Shown one piece after another: positions 18,061-26,901 of a stretch of 63,789 bases of DNA. Under the pieces are notes generated by a model that did no database searches, was not told where the DNA came from, and saw only the letters and a program-made list of their open reading frames with translations. This stretch comes from Fictibacillus phosphorivorans. Its GTDB lineage: Bacteria; Bacillota; Bacilli; Bacillales; Fictibacillaceae. Position numbers and translations under genes: made by a program. Location of the stretch: assembly GCF_023715845.1 (NCBI RefSeq), contig NZ_JAMBOR010000020.1, positions 1-63,789 of the forward strand, given 5' to 3'. Position 1 is the stretch's first letter, and the number at the start of each line of letters is the position of its first letter.

Positions 18061-19458
18061 CTATGGAACAATCTCAAAAACTGTACCTTGATTAGGATCA
18101 CTTACCCTCATAGAACCATAAACCCCTAAATATAAACGGGTTTGATCCAAGTTTGACCCCAAACTCATAAAATAAGCAGATTGAGAGCCGAATGGATAAT
18201 CGATATCAATGATACTGTAATCATTCAGTTTCCCGTCTATTCTTAACCTGGTATAAGCTAACACGCCTCTGGCTGGAGGTTGAGGTTCATTTCGAATAAG
18301 ATCTATAAACACAACGCTTCCCGTTAAATCAGGGATCTCATACCCCATATATGGCTTGACGCCTGTAAGAGCAGTTCCACTAAACTTACCTGGTCTAGAA
18401 TCTTTATGAAAATAAGTAGTTAATGGTGGGAGACGGTCCACTGATGTTTGTATAGCTTCACTAGTATAAGCGACTATGTTCTCATTTAAGCTGGAATCGT
18501 TCGTACAGCCTCTCATAATTAAAGTAGGAAAGGCACCTTCCCAGCCCCGCCAGCCAAAATTAATAAATGCTTCATGGATAGGATTAGCATTCATTAAAGT
18601 AGCCTGAATAAGGTGAGTAACAGGTATGGGTTGATAGCGAACAAACGAAAAAATCGTCTCTTCAAAATTCTGTCCGACATTTCCTATATATTTAATAAAT
18701 TGCTGATTAAATCTTTGAAATGAAATGCCAGATATATTTCGAACACCTTTGGCTATTACCGTAAGTGTTTCTTGTATCGCAACAGGAAGTTCATTAAACC
18801 GTGTAACAACAGGTGGATCATTGATGAATGTATTCATCGATACATCAATTTCAATGATTTTCCCTGCGATCTCCATATTATCCTGACTTAAATTAAATGG
18901 ATCATAGCCAGATCCACCATCACCAGTTGTTAAAACAAGTTTTCCTGACTCAGGGGAAAAGTTTAAGCTGTTGACCCCATTATGATTCGAAAAAGGTCTT
19001 CTTAAGTTAAGCAATGTGCGTCGTTTTTGAGGACCATTTGGCTGTAAAATCCACTCTTCAACGGTATCAATATGATCATATTGAGTTTCTCGATTTATCC
19101 ACCTGAGGTTTAACGTTTTTGAATCACAAGGGTTCGGATCAAACGGCCCTTGCAGTGCACCAGGTCCTTGTGTTCCTTTAACTGAATAATGAAGATAAAA
19201 CAGACCGTTATAATAAAATCCTGGATGAAACGCTAGTCCCAGCAATCCTCTTTCATCATATCCGTTTAGTTTAATGACGTTTGATCGAATATCTAAAAAA
19301 GTCCTAATCTCTCCATTTCCTATGTAAAGGACCTCTCCTACTTGGGTTGCAATAAATAACCTTTCAATGGAGTCACCTGGAAGTCTAGTTGTTTTCAAGA
19401 CGGTAGGTAAATTGATTCCACTTACAATGGGACGTAAACGAACCTTTACTTTTTTCAA
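18061..19458 (-). CDS. PQQ-dependent sugar dehydrogenase-like beta-propeller protein
   Basis: A protein of 465 aa of the glucose/sorbosone dehydrogenase (GSDH, YliI-like) family, six-bladed beta-propellers that often bind PQQ. Family landmarks are the DERGLLGLAFHPGF segment near residue 70 and the FSPESGKLVLTTGDGG segment near 175. There is no signal peptide, whereas most relatives are exported, so its location is uncertain. Residues for PQQ binding cannot be judged without an alignment, and PQQ synthesis genes are not in the window. It is monocistronic and convergent with the ThDP enzyme gene. Confidence 0.8.
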   Translation of the reverse strand: MKKVKVRLRPIVSGINLPTVLKTTRLPGDSIERLFIATQVGEVLYIGNGEIRTFLDIRSNVIKLNGYDERGLLGLAFHPGFYYNGLFYLHYSVKGTQGPGALQGPFDPNPCDSKTLNLRWINRETQYDHIDTVEEWILQPNGPQKRRTLLNLRRPFSNHNGVNSLNFSPESGKLVLTTGDGGSGYDPFNLSQDNMEIAGKIIEIDVSMNTFINDPPVVTRFNELPVAIQETLTVIAKGVRNISGISFQRFNQQFIKYIGNVGQNFEETIFSFVRYQPIPVTHLIQATLMNANPIHEAFINFGWRGWEGAFPTLIMRGCTNDSSLNENIVAYTSEAIQTSVDRLPPLTTYFHKDSRPGKFSGTALTGVKPYMGYEIPDLTGSVVFIDLIRNEPQPPARGVLAYTRLRIDGKLNDYSIIDIDYPFGSQSAYFMSLGSNLDQTRLYLGVYGSMRVSDPNQGTVFEIVP

Positions 19459-19554
19459 CTAGCTCCACGCTCCTTTTCGTACTCTCTATATAAAATTTAT
19501 GAGAAAATCAGATCTGTTATTACCAAACCGCTTCTCGTGAAAAGGATAAATAAA

Positions 19555-19590
19555 AAGAGACCATTCTGTTTGAGACGGTCTCCTTTGAAT
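19555..19590 (-). terminator. Terminator after VOC protein gene
   Basis: On the minus strand GGAGACCGTCTC... forms a stem with GGTCTC (GAGACC at about 19558 and GGTCTC at about 19576 on the plus strand), followed by TTTTTATTT. It ends the minus-strand VOC transcript. Confidence 0.65.
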
Positions 19591-19593
19591 TTA

Positions 19594-19974
19594 TTAAATT
19601 TGTATTTCACTCAAAAATGCATGAGTATTATCTTCTGTATCTTTGAAAAATACCATCCATGTTTCGGTTTGTCCCATTTTCACTACGACATGCGGCTCAT
19701 CAATAAAGGTGACACCTTGGCCAACTAAGCGTTCATAAGTCTCTTGAATATTTGCTACTTGAAAATAAATAACGGAACTTGAATGAGCGAATTCATCTTT
19801 TTCTGGTAGAGATAACATGAGTCGCAACCCATTACAATCAAAGAAAGCCATACTTTCCGTGTTGAATAATAGGGAGAGACCTAACTTTTCCTTATAGAAA
19901 TCTAATGCTCTGCTTAAGTCTTTAACAGGTACACTAATCTGTCCTACTCTTTGAACGGTTGCAGTTGTTTCCAT
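19594..19974 (-). CDS. VOC family (glyoxalase/bleomycin resistance) protein
   Basis: A protein of 126 aa of the vicinal oxygen chelate superfamily, with two beta-alpha-beta-beta-beta repeats. It begins METTATVQRVGQISVPVKDLSRALDFYKEKLG, typical of lyase or dioxygenase-like VOC proteins; metal ligands would be near the start and in NTHAFLSE. Three ATG codons follow the ribosome binding site AAAGGAG (19983-19989); the one at 19974 has the best spacing (8 bp), the one at 19977 is also possible. It lies just downstream of the AraC regulator gene on the same strand, but with a separate ribosome binding site. Confidence 0.82.
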   Translation of the reverse strand: METTATVQRVGQISVPVKDLSRALDFYKEKLGLSLLFNTESMAFFDCNGLRLMLSLPEKDEFAHSSSVIYFQVANIQETYERLVGQGVTFIDEPHVVVKMGQTETWMVFFKDTEDNTHAFLSEIQI

Positions 19975-20025
19975 CATCATTTCTCCTTTCAAATACCTAT
20001 TCTAGTTAAGCCTAAAATATTTCCT

Positions 20026-20889
20026 CTAATATTTCTTATCCATTATCACTTTTTTTCGATATTCTTTAGGAGATATACCAACATGTTGTTTGAACATTTT
20101 ACTAAAGGATACAGGGTTTTGAAATCCAAGTATAAAGGTTATATCCGTTACATTATTATTTGTTTTTGATAATAATTGCTTTGCTTTTTGTACTCTAAAT
20201 TCTGAAATGTGCTGATGAGGTGTTCTACCGTAAATTTGATTGTAGTTCCTTAATAAATGGTTAGGTGATAAACATGCAACTCTAGCAACTTCATCTAGTT
20301 TTATAGGTTGATCAAAATTTGACCTAATATAATCATGTGCAATGCTTACTCGTCGATATAATTCTTCACGTGTAGAACTTCGAATGGCATGTATGGACTC
20401 AATTTCTTTATAGGTATCAAAATGTTCATTCAAAATTGAACACATTATCTTATGAAATTGTTCCTCATAACCAACAGAACCAATTTCAAGACTAGGTACT
20501 ATCTGCATGAAACTTTCGAGTTGAGAGGATAGAATTTTATTTTTATGATAGGTTTTTTCAAAAAAACCAATAGGACTTGTATCTTTAAACGGATCGCTTA
20601 AAAGACGATCATTTTTTTCCTTTAAGGAATGAAAGACTTCTTCTGCAAAACTATCTTTGAAAAATAGACAAAAAGATTCTACAACTTTAGGTTCATCAAT
20701 GGATATGGTGTATTCACCCTCATTGAGAAGGAGGTATCTACTCTCTTCAACGGCAAAAAAACCTTTGCTAGTTTTATACTGGGCCTTACCATTAAAAAAT
20801 GTTTTAAGAGATCGTTGACCAATCCCTTCCCAGTAAAACTGTTCGCTTTTTGCATGCAACACGAAATTGGTAGACTCTTTTTTTGTCAT
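20026..20889 (-). CDS. AraC family transcriptional regulator
   Basis: A regulator of 287 aa. The C-terminal 100 residues hold two helix-turn-helix motifs of AraC type (VACLSPNHLLRNYNQIYGRTPHQHI and ITFILGFQNPVSFSKMFKQHVGISPKEYRKK). The N-terminal 150 residues are a probable effector domain, cupin-like. It may regulate the VOC protein gene 33 bp downstream on the same strand; this is inferred from position only. Confidence 0.9.
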   Translation of the reverse strand: MTKKESTNFVLHAKSEQFYWEGIGQRSLKTFFNGKAQYKTSKGFFAVEESRYLLLNEGEYTISIDEPKVVESFCLFFKDSFAEEVFHSLKEKNDRLLSDPFKDTSPIGFFEKTYHKNKILSSQLESFMQIVPSLEIGSVGYEEQFHKIMCSILNEHFDTYKEIESIHAIRSSTREELYRRVSIAHDYIRSNFDQPIKLDEVARVACLSPNHLLRNYNQIYGRTPHQHISEFRVQKAKQLLSKTNNNVTDITFILGFQNPVSFSKMFKQHVGISPKEYRKKVIMDKKY

Positions 20890-20947
20890 AATTCGATCTC
20901 CATCATAATAATAGAATGTTAAATCTCAATCTTTCCACAGGTCCAAT

Positions 20948-21268
20948 CTACTTTTTATTAGTAATAGGATACTTCAATCCGTTCTTAATGATTTTCTCTT
21001 TGATAATTGTTTCGACATCCAAGTTTAATTCCTTACAAAGCATAAGACCATAGATAAATACATCAGCAATTTCTTCTTTAATATTTTCAATATTTTGCTC
21101 TACAGCTTCCTCACTGCTTTTCCACTGAAAATCCTCAAGTAATTCAGCAGCTTCAATCGAGAGGGAAATGGCAAGGTCTTTTGGATTGTGGTACTGCCCC
21201 CAACCTCTTGCTTCTCTAAATTCATCAATTGAATTCATTAGTTGTTTGATTTCACTCAAGTTGCTCAT
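20948..21268 (-). CDS. MazG-like nucleotide pyrophosphohydrolase
   Basis: A small all-alpha NTP pyrophosphatase of 106 aa of the MazG/RS21-C6 type, which hydrolyses NTP or dNTP to NMP and diphosphate. The magnesium-binding motif EAAELLE (about residues 38-44) followed by EEIADV (about 65-70) is intact. The ATG at 21268 directly abuts AAAGG, so a TTG at 21259 (spacing 9 bp) could be the real start. It is the second gene of a two-gene minus-strand unit, 36 bp after the DUF2075 helicase gene. The pairing suggests the two proteins act together, possibly in nucleotide-based defence; this is inference. Confidence 0.88.
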   Translation of the reverse strand: MSNLSEIKQLMNSIDEFREARGWGQYHNPKDLAISLSIEAAELLEDFQWKSSEEAVEQNIENIKEEIADVFIYGLMLCKELNLDVETIIKEKIIKNGLKYPITNKK

Positions 21269-21304
21269 CCTTTACACATAATAATCTGATTTTAAGAGTC
21301 TTTA

Positions 21305-23236
21305 TTAATACTTACTTTTATTCTCTGCAGCTACTATAAATGGTTTTGGTGACAAATCGTTGTAAACTACAGATTTGTTTAGCCTATCTTTGAAATATGT
21401 ATTTAGTCCAGGATCTGTACAAAAGATAAAGCACCCTTTCTGGCCTCTGGTCATAAGTGTTCTGTATGTATTCCTAATAATTTGATCTGCAAGAACATGA
21501 GCATTTTTTGGATTTATTTTTGCCATAGTTTTAATACCTTTTAGAGACTGATCAGTTTTTGCACGTTTAGTAAAGTCTGTAATCACTTGATTATCCTTTA
21601 ACCTGAGGTCAGGTCCAATTATAACTCCAACGTAATCAAATTCTAACCCCTGGGAAGTATGAATACAGCCTGCTTCAGAGACAGAATCATTTTCGATAGC
21701 CCATATACTATCCGACAGGTTCCAGCTAATACCAAAATTATGCTCGGGTATTTCGATGTCTTTATGAAGGGTATTTGTACGGCTATTTTTTGGCCATTCC
21801 CAACAGTAACCTGCAAGAATGCGTGACTTGTTATTTATTTTATTCAGTTCTTCAATTTCTTTTAGCATTGTACTGGGATCATCATATACTCTAAAGACAT
21901 AATCTACGCCGCGGTCATTTGCATTTGCAGTTTCTTTAATTTGAAGCACATCATCTAACCATGCAATATAAGCATCAGAGCCGTCACAACGAAATTGTGA
22001 ATTAAGTTTACCTTGAATAACTTCAGCATTTAACTCTTTAGCATACTTTTTAATTAAACTTATACTTCCAATATCTTTTAGAGTAACCCTTTGATTTTCA
22101 TCAATAAAAAAAATAGTGAATTTGGATGAGTGGATTACTTCTTTTATTTGATTTTCACCTAAATTACTGAAAAGTCCGGATTTCTCATTTAATCGATGTG
22201 CTTCATCAATTAAAAGAACGTCGAATTCATTTTTTTCAGATTCATAAAAGCTGCCTGATCCTTTGAAGAGGTTATCAATTTGTGTTTTTTTAATCGTTCC
22301 TTTTAGTTTAGCAGCATAAACATTACGAGGAGCTGAGTTTTTCGATACATAAAGTGCAGTAAGTCCTTTATTAATAAGATTTACAAGAAGATTCACAGCC
22401 ATTACCGATTTACCTGTTCCCGGTCCACCTTCAATAACCATTACTCTTTTTTGGTTATTTTTAATACTATCGAATGCCGTATGATAGGCATCTTCATATA
22501 AAACCTTTTGTTCATCAATAAGTACGAATTCTTGATTTCCTTTCAGCAAACTTGTAAGAGAATCTTGCAAAGACTTAGAGGGTCGGATTTTACCTTGATC
22601 TATCTGATAAATTAACTGGTGACGATCCCCGTAACGCACGTACTTTTTAATAAAGTCTCTTAATTTTTGTATCTCACCTTTTGCAAAAATTGGTGCTTTA
22701 GAAAGATGGTCTGAATAGTGAGGATCTAATAGGGGATCATTTTCAATTTTTCGATAGTTATGTAGATATGCACATGGTTTCAACATAATATCTTGATCTT
22801 GTACGTTCTGATTAAAATCATGAATCAAAGCAGCATATGACCATGCCTGATAAGAAGGATGAGTGACATTCCGGCTTCTTCCCCCAATATAGGTTGACAC
22901 TAGTGCGTCTTTTGTTGTTACTTTTTCAACCTCTGACCACTGTTTCAATTCTACAATTACAACATGATCCTGCACACCATCATGACCTGCAACTAAGAAA
23001 TCTACACGTTTAGATGTGTTTGGAATTTTAAATTCGATTGCCACAGATGTATCTTCAGGAATTTCTACATCTTGCATAACATTTGACATACGTTGTAACG
23101 AATTCTCCCATGAATTGATTTCGCTTTTAGTAGTTCTACCTATTTTGTTTTGATAAGAATTATAAAGACGCTCTACGAGAAGCTCGTTAGTAACATCAGA
23201 AATAAACTCGGTTTTTGTAGCTTCGTATATAATCAA
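21305..23236 (-). CDS. DUF2075 family DNA/RNA helicase with nuclease-like N-terminus
   Basis: A protein of 643 aa. Residues about 70-105 contain RVDFLVAG and VVIVELKQW, which fit the D...ExK pattern of PD-(D/E)XK nucleases. From about 265 a superfamily 1-like helicase core follows: Walker A EGGPGTGKSV, Walker B LLIDEAHRL, motif III-like FFIDENQRV, then SQFRCDG, HTSQGLEFDYVGV and YRTLMTRGQKG, as in DUF2075 (Schlafen-like) proteins. The start is TTG with GAGGTG 8 bp upstream. It heads a unit with the MazG-like gene. No methyltransferase is nearby, so it is not a classical restriction system. Confidence 0.88.
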   Translation of the reverse strand: MIIYEATKTEFISDVTNELLVERLYNSYQNKIGRTTKSEINSWENSLQRMSNVMQDVEIPEDTSVAIEFKIPNTSKRVDFLVAGHDGVQDHVVIVELKQWSEVEKVTTKDALVSTYIGGRSRNVTHPSYQAWSYAALIHDFNQNVQDQDIMLKPCAYLHNYRKIENDPLLDPHYSDHLSKAPIFAKGEIQKLRDFIKKYVRYGDRHQLIYQIDQGKIRPSKSLQDSLTSLLKGNQEFVLIDEQKVLYEDAYHTAFDSIKNNQKRVMVIEGGPGTGKSVMAVNLLVNLINKGLTALYVSKNSAPRNVYAAKLKGTIKKTQIDNLFKGSGSFYESEKNEFDVLLIDEAHRLNEKSGLFSNLGENQIKEVIHSSKFTIFFIDENQRVTLKDIGSISLIKKYAKELNAEVIQGKLNSQFRCDGSDAYIAWLDDVLQIKETANANDRGVDYVFRVYDDPSTMLKEIEELNKINNKSRILAGYCWEWPKNSRTNTLHKDIEIPEHNFGISWNLSDSIWAIENDSVSEAGCIHTSQGLEFDYVGVIIGPDLRLKDNQVITDFTKRAKTDQSLKGIKTMAKINPKNAHVLADQIIRNTYRTLMTRGQKGCFIFCTDPGLNTYFKDRLNKSVVYNDLSPKPFIVAAENKSKY

Positions 23237-23458
23237 GTCAGTGTCACCTCTTTGAGGAATCTATAATTATAGTCTAGCATTTATTGTAAAAAGCGTCAGA
23301 AAGAATTCAAAATAATGAAAATAAAACCTTTTTTTGCTCGTTCCTATACAGCAGAAATGTGTTAAATATTCCTGTGTGTTTTTTTACTTATGGTCAAATA
23401 CCCAAGTTAACTATCATACATTTTCATATTAGTATGTTTACTTGGGGGGAGAAAAGCT

Positions 23459-24016
23459 TTGAATAGAACATTACTGGATTCTCTGAAACGAGGCGGTTTT
23501 ATATTCTATGTAAGGCACGGTGAAGCGAATGTGGGGAGAGATTCGCCTTATTTAGACTTTCAAAATTGTTTAACCCAAAGAAACCTTTCTGAAAAGGGAC
23601 GGAGACAGGCTAAATACTATGGGGAAATTCTTAGATACTTGCAAATTCCTATTCATTATCCTGTATCCGCGAGTCCATATTGCAGAACAATAGAAACCGC
23701 TCAATTAGCATTTGGAAGAGACAATGTGCAAGTCGATCCTTTTTGGTTAAACATACAAATGTTAAGCGGAAATTTATCTAGTATAGAAAGACAAAGAATT
23801 CTTAACCATCTAAAATTTATCTTGGAAACAAAACCAGAAGAGGGAACAAATAAGGTGATTGTTGCGCACAGTTTTCCAAATGGAATGGGTTTAGGACGTA
23901 TATCGAATATGGGAACGGTTATTATACAACCATATGGACGAGGAAATGGCTATATTGTAGTTGGCCGATTATCTATTGAAGATTGGAGTACACTAGATCG
24001 TTTTATAAAAAGTTGA
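23459..24016 (+). CDS. Histidine phosphatase family protein
   Basis: A protein of 185 aa of the phosphoglycerate mutase-like (histidine phosphatase) superfamily. The catalytic RHGEA motif is at residues 19-23, the second histidine is probably in VIVAHSFPNG near residue 139, and SPYCRTIETA is the conserved third segment. The substrate is unknown. It starts with TTG; GGGGGAG (23445-23451) is 7 bp upstream. It is divergent from the DUF2075 unit and has no obvious partner. Confidence 0.87.
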   Translation: MNRTLLDSLKRGGFIFYVRHGEANVGRDSPYLDFQNCLTQRNLSEKGRRQAKYYGEILRYLQIPIHYPVSASPYCRTIETAQLAFGRDNVQVDPFWLNIQMLSGNLSSIERQRILNHLKFILETKPEEGTNKVIVAHSFPNGMGLGRISNMGTVIIQPYGRGNGYIVVGRLSIEDWSTLDRFIKS

Positions 24017-24114
24017 TCCTAAAAATCTATCACAAGTCGGAGGTTACCTGTTCATTAAAAGGAATATGAAGTAAAATGATAATATAATTGATGATTTTAA
24101 ATGGAGGAAAACAC

Positions 24115-24456
24115 ATGTCTATTTTGCCGAATTGTCCAAAGTGTCATTCAGAGTATACATACGAGGATGGAAGTTTTTTGGTTTGTCCAGAATGTGCTCA
24201 TGAGTGGTCACCTGAGAATGAGTCTGAAAACCATGATGACAAAAAAGTAATCAGAGACTCCAATGGTAATGAACTACAAGATGGAGATACCGTCACTGTG
24301 ATTAAAGACCTTAAAGTGAAAGGAACTTCATCTGTAATAAAGATTGGTACGAAAGTGAAGGGTATTCGTTTGGTTGATGGCGATCATGATATTGATTGTA
24401 AGATAGATGGATTCGGAGCTATGAAATTGAAGTCTGAATTTGTTAAAAAGGTATAA
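24115..24456 (+). CDS. yjdM: Zinc ribbon protein YjdM (PhnA-like)
   Basis: A protein of 113 aa with an N-terminal zinc ribbon (CPKC...CPEC, residues about 7-26) and a C-terminal SH3-like domain ([26 protein letters not shown]). This is the YjdM family, formerly called PhnA, often annotated as alkylphosphonate utilisation protein although its role is uncertain. The start at 24115 follows GGAGG (24103-24107). Confidence 0.92.
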   Translation: MSILPNCPKCHSEYTYEDGSFLVCPECAHEWSPENESENHDDKKVIRDSNGNELQDGDTVTVIKDLKVKGTSSVIKIGTKVKGIRLVDGDHDIDCKIDGFGAMKLKSEFVKKV

Positions 24457-24462
24457 AAAAGA

Positions 24463-24503
24463 AAACAATGACTCAAAGTTAGAAGCTTTGAGTCATTGTT
24501 TAT
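24463..24503. terminator. Bidirectional terminator
   Basis: AAACAATGACTCAAAG pairs perfectly with CTTTGAGTCATTGTTT around TTAGAAG, with A-rich and T-rich flanks on both sides. It can terminate yjdM on the plus strand and the LysR gene on the minus strand. Confidence 0.85.
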
Positions 24504-24560
24504 TTTTCATGTGTACCTCAGCGACCGCTATTTAGACAGGTATTATACTTGTTTAATCTT

Positions 24561-25442
24561 TTATTCACTGAATTCACGCAACAACTTTATAAACTCTTTT
24601 GTCGCGTATGTTGCATATTTGTCTTTCTTTTTTATAATGCCTAGTTCATAGGGAAGTGATGGATTTGTAATAGGAATCGCCTTCACTTTATCTTTGTCGA
24701 TTTTCCCCGCTATAGATTCAGGAAAGATTGATACTCCTAAATTTTCTCCAATCATACCGCTTATAAAATCCCACTGAGAGCTTTCATAAGCAATTTGAGG
24801 ACTGAACCCTGCGTTTAAACATTCTTGTTTAACTCTGTCATGAAGAGTAAACCCTTCTTTAAACAAAATAAAAGATTCATTATGCAGCTCTTTCATTTCG
24901 ATCCTTTTTCTTTTAGCAAAAGGATGGGAGACATGAACGAAAAGCATAAGCCTTTCTATCAAAAAAGAGACAATTTCAAACTTCTCTTTATTTATGGGCA
25001 GGACCACCACAGCTAGATCCAATAAGCCGTCACTCACTTCTTGCTGCACTTTATTGGCACCATGTTCGACCATACGGATCTGAATATCGGGATAGAGTGT
25101 TTTGAATTTTTTAATGATTTTTGGAAAAAATAAGAAACCAATTAGTGGTGGAATTCCGATAGTAATCTTCCCTTTATTTAAGTTCATCAGGTCATAGAGA
25201 TTAGACGAAAGGTTATCGATATTTTCTAAGATCACCTTACTTTGTTCAAAGACGATTTCACCGGCTTCTGTAAGTTCGATTTGCCTGGAGGAGCGATCGA
25301 TCAGATCCACGTCCAGCTCGTCTTCTAAATTTTTCACCATTTTACTTAAGCTTGGCTGAGAGATATGTAATACCGCAGAAGCCTTAGTAAAGCTTTTGTA
25401 TTTTGCAACTTCGAAGAAATAAGTTAATTGTCGTATATCCAT
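24561..25442 (-). CDS. LysR family transcriptional regulator
   Basis: A regulator of 293 aa with the LysR-type winged helix at residues 1-60 (FTKASAVLHISQPSLSKMVKNLE) and a substrate-binding effector domain from about 90. It is transcribed divergently from the GntP permease and 3-hydroxybutyrate dehydrogenase genes, so it probably controls them in response to the substrate or a metabolite. A dyad between the genes is a candidate binding site. Confidence 0.92.
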   Translation of the reverse strand: MDIRQLTYFFEVAKYKSFTKASAVLHISQPSLSKMVKNLEDELDVDLIDRSSRQIELTEAGEIVFEQSKVILENIDNLSSNLYDLMNLNKGKITIGIPPLIGFLFFPKIIKKFKTLYPDIQIRMVEHGANKVQQEVSDGLLDLAVVVLPINKEKFEIVSFLIERLMLFVHVSHPFAKRKRIEMKELHNESFILFKEGFTLHDRVKQECLNAGFSPQIAYESSQWDFISGMIGENLGVSIFPESIAGKIDKDKVKAIPITNPSLPYELGIIKKKDKYATYATKEFIKLLREFSE

Positions 25443-25454
25443 TCTGTAACTCCG

Positions 25455-25490
25455 ATCTATAACTTTTGTGCATACTATCTATAGTTATCA
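25455..25490. promoter_or_regulatory. Candidate LysR regulator binding dyad
   Basis: ATAACT (25459-25464) and AGTTAT (25483-25488) form an interrupted inverted repeat in the divergent promoter region, with a related ATCTATA segment on each side. LysR regulators commonly bind such T-N11-A dyads beside their own gene. No experiment or comparison supports it yet. Confidence 0.4.
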
Positions 25491-25595
25491 TTCATTTTAC
25501 TAATTACATACACAGGGAGTACAATGTCCTTCGTGCCAATGAATCAATTAAAAAGAAGTGCCAAATGATGAAAGCGTACTTTAGGAGGAAAAACC

Positions 25596-26882
25596 TTGAT
25601 AAGTATCATAATAGGGCTTGCCCTGCTTATGTTCTTTGCCTACCTCGGATGGTCAATCATATGGGTTGCTCCAATCGTCGCAGGTATTGTCGCTTTAATG
25701 AGCGGGTTAGACCTGATGGATGCATATACAGACACGTATATGACGGGCTTTGTGGATTTTGCGAAGCAATGGTTTCCGATCTTCTTATTAGGAGCAGTAC
25801 TAGGAAAACTAATGGAAGACACCGGAGCTGCAAAATCAGTAGCCATTCAGTTTACAAAGTTTATAGGTGAAAAACGTGCCATTTTAGGCGTATTGGTTGC
25901 ATCTGCTGTACTGACGTATGGCGGTGTAAGTTTATTCGTAGTCGTTTTCGCGATTTATCCGATCGCCCTTGCACTATTTAAGAAAGCGGATATCTCCAGA
26001 ACGCTCATTGCACCAACCATTGTCCTCGGTGCATTCACCTTTACAATGACAGCCGTACCAGGAACGCCTCAGATTCAGAACTTAATTCCGATGAATACGT
26101 TTAAAACAACACCTATGGCGGGTACAATCATCGGTATCGTTGCAACGCTGATCATGGCTATAGGCGGTTACCTATGGCTGAAATTTAGAGAGAAACGAAT
26201 GACAGCAGCAGGGATACAGTATACGGAACCTGATAAATCAAAAGAGGATGACGACGAAAACGAAGAAAACCTTCCAAACTGGATTCTTTCGTTAATGCCT
26301 TTAATAGTCGTTGTGATCTTACTTAATTTCTTGAAGATCGCACCGATCCCCTCATTATTAGCTGGGATTTTAGCAATATTACTTATTACCGTAAAGCAAT
26401 ACAAAACATTCATTCCATCTGTGAATGAGGGAGCAAAAGGGTCTGTTATGGCGATTATCAACACGAGTGCTGCAGTTGGGTTTGGTGCGGTGGTAACAAG
26501 TGTGCCTGATTTTGATCGCATTACAGACATGCTATTAGGCATTTCAAGCAACCCTCTCGTATCAGAATCATTAGTCGTTCAGCTGATGGCAATGATTACG
26601 GGTTCTGCATCAGGTGGTATGGGTATTGCTTTAGAAGCGCTTGGAGGAACTTATTATGAGTTGTCTCAATCAACTGGCATGAGCCCTGAAGCGTTTCATA
26701 GAATGGCATCTATAGCATCTGGAGCCTCTATTCTTCCTCATAACGGGGCATTATTGACTCTTCTTGCCGTTACACAGTTAACGCATAAAGAAACGTATAA
26801 AGATGTGTTTGTTGTTGCTTTAATTATCCCAACCCTTGCTGTTATCGTCGGTATCATTATGGCGAGCATGGGTATTATTTAA
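25596..26882 (+). CDS. GntP family permease, probably for 3-hydroxybutyrate
   Basis: An integral membrane protein of 428 aa of the GntP/CitM superfamily with about 12 hydrophobic segments and a charged central loop (EPDKSKEDDDENEEN). GntP proteins carry gluconate and other short organic acids by proton symport. The next gene encodes 3-hydroxybutyrate dehydrogenase, so 3-hydroxybutyrate is the likely substrate; that is inferred from context. It starts with TTG; AGGAGG (25583-25588) is 7 bp upstream. Confidence 0.9.
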   Translation: MISIIIGLALLMFFAYLGWSIIWVAPIVAGIVALMSGLDLMDAYTDTYMTGFVDFAKQWFPIFLLGAVLGKLMEDTGAAKSVAIQFTKFIGEKRAILGVLVASAVLTYGGVSLFVVVFAIYPIALALFKKADISRTLIAPTIVLGAFTFTMTAVPGTPQIQNLIPMNTFKTTPMAGTIIGIVATLIMAIGGYLWLKFREKRMTAAGIQYTEPDKSKEDDDENEENLPNWILSLMPLIVVVILLNFLKIAPIPSLLAGILAILLITVKQYKTFIPSVNEGAKGSVMAIINTSAAVGFGAVVTSVPDFDRITDMLLGISSNPLVSESLVVQLMAMITGSASGGMGIALEALGGTYYELSQSTGMSPEAFHRMASIASGASILPHNGALLTLLAVTQLTHKETYKDVFVVALIIPTLAVIVGIIMASMGII

Positions 26883-26901
26883 AATATTAGGAGTGAGAAT
26901 T

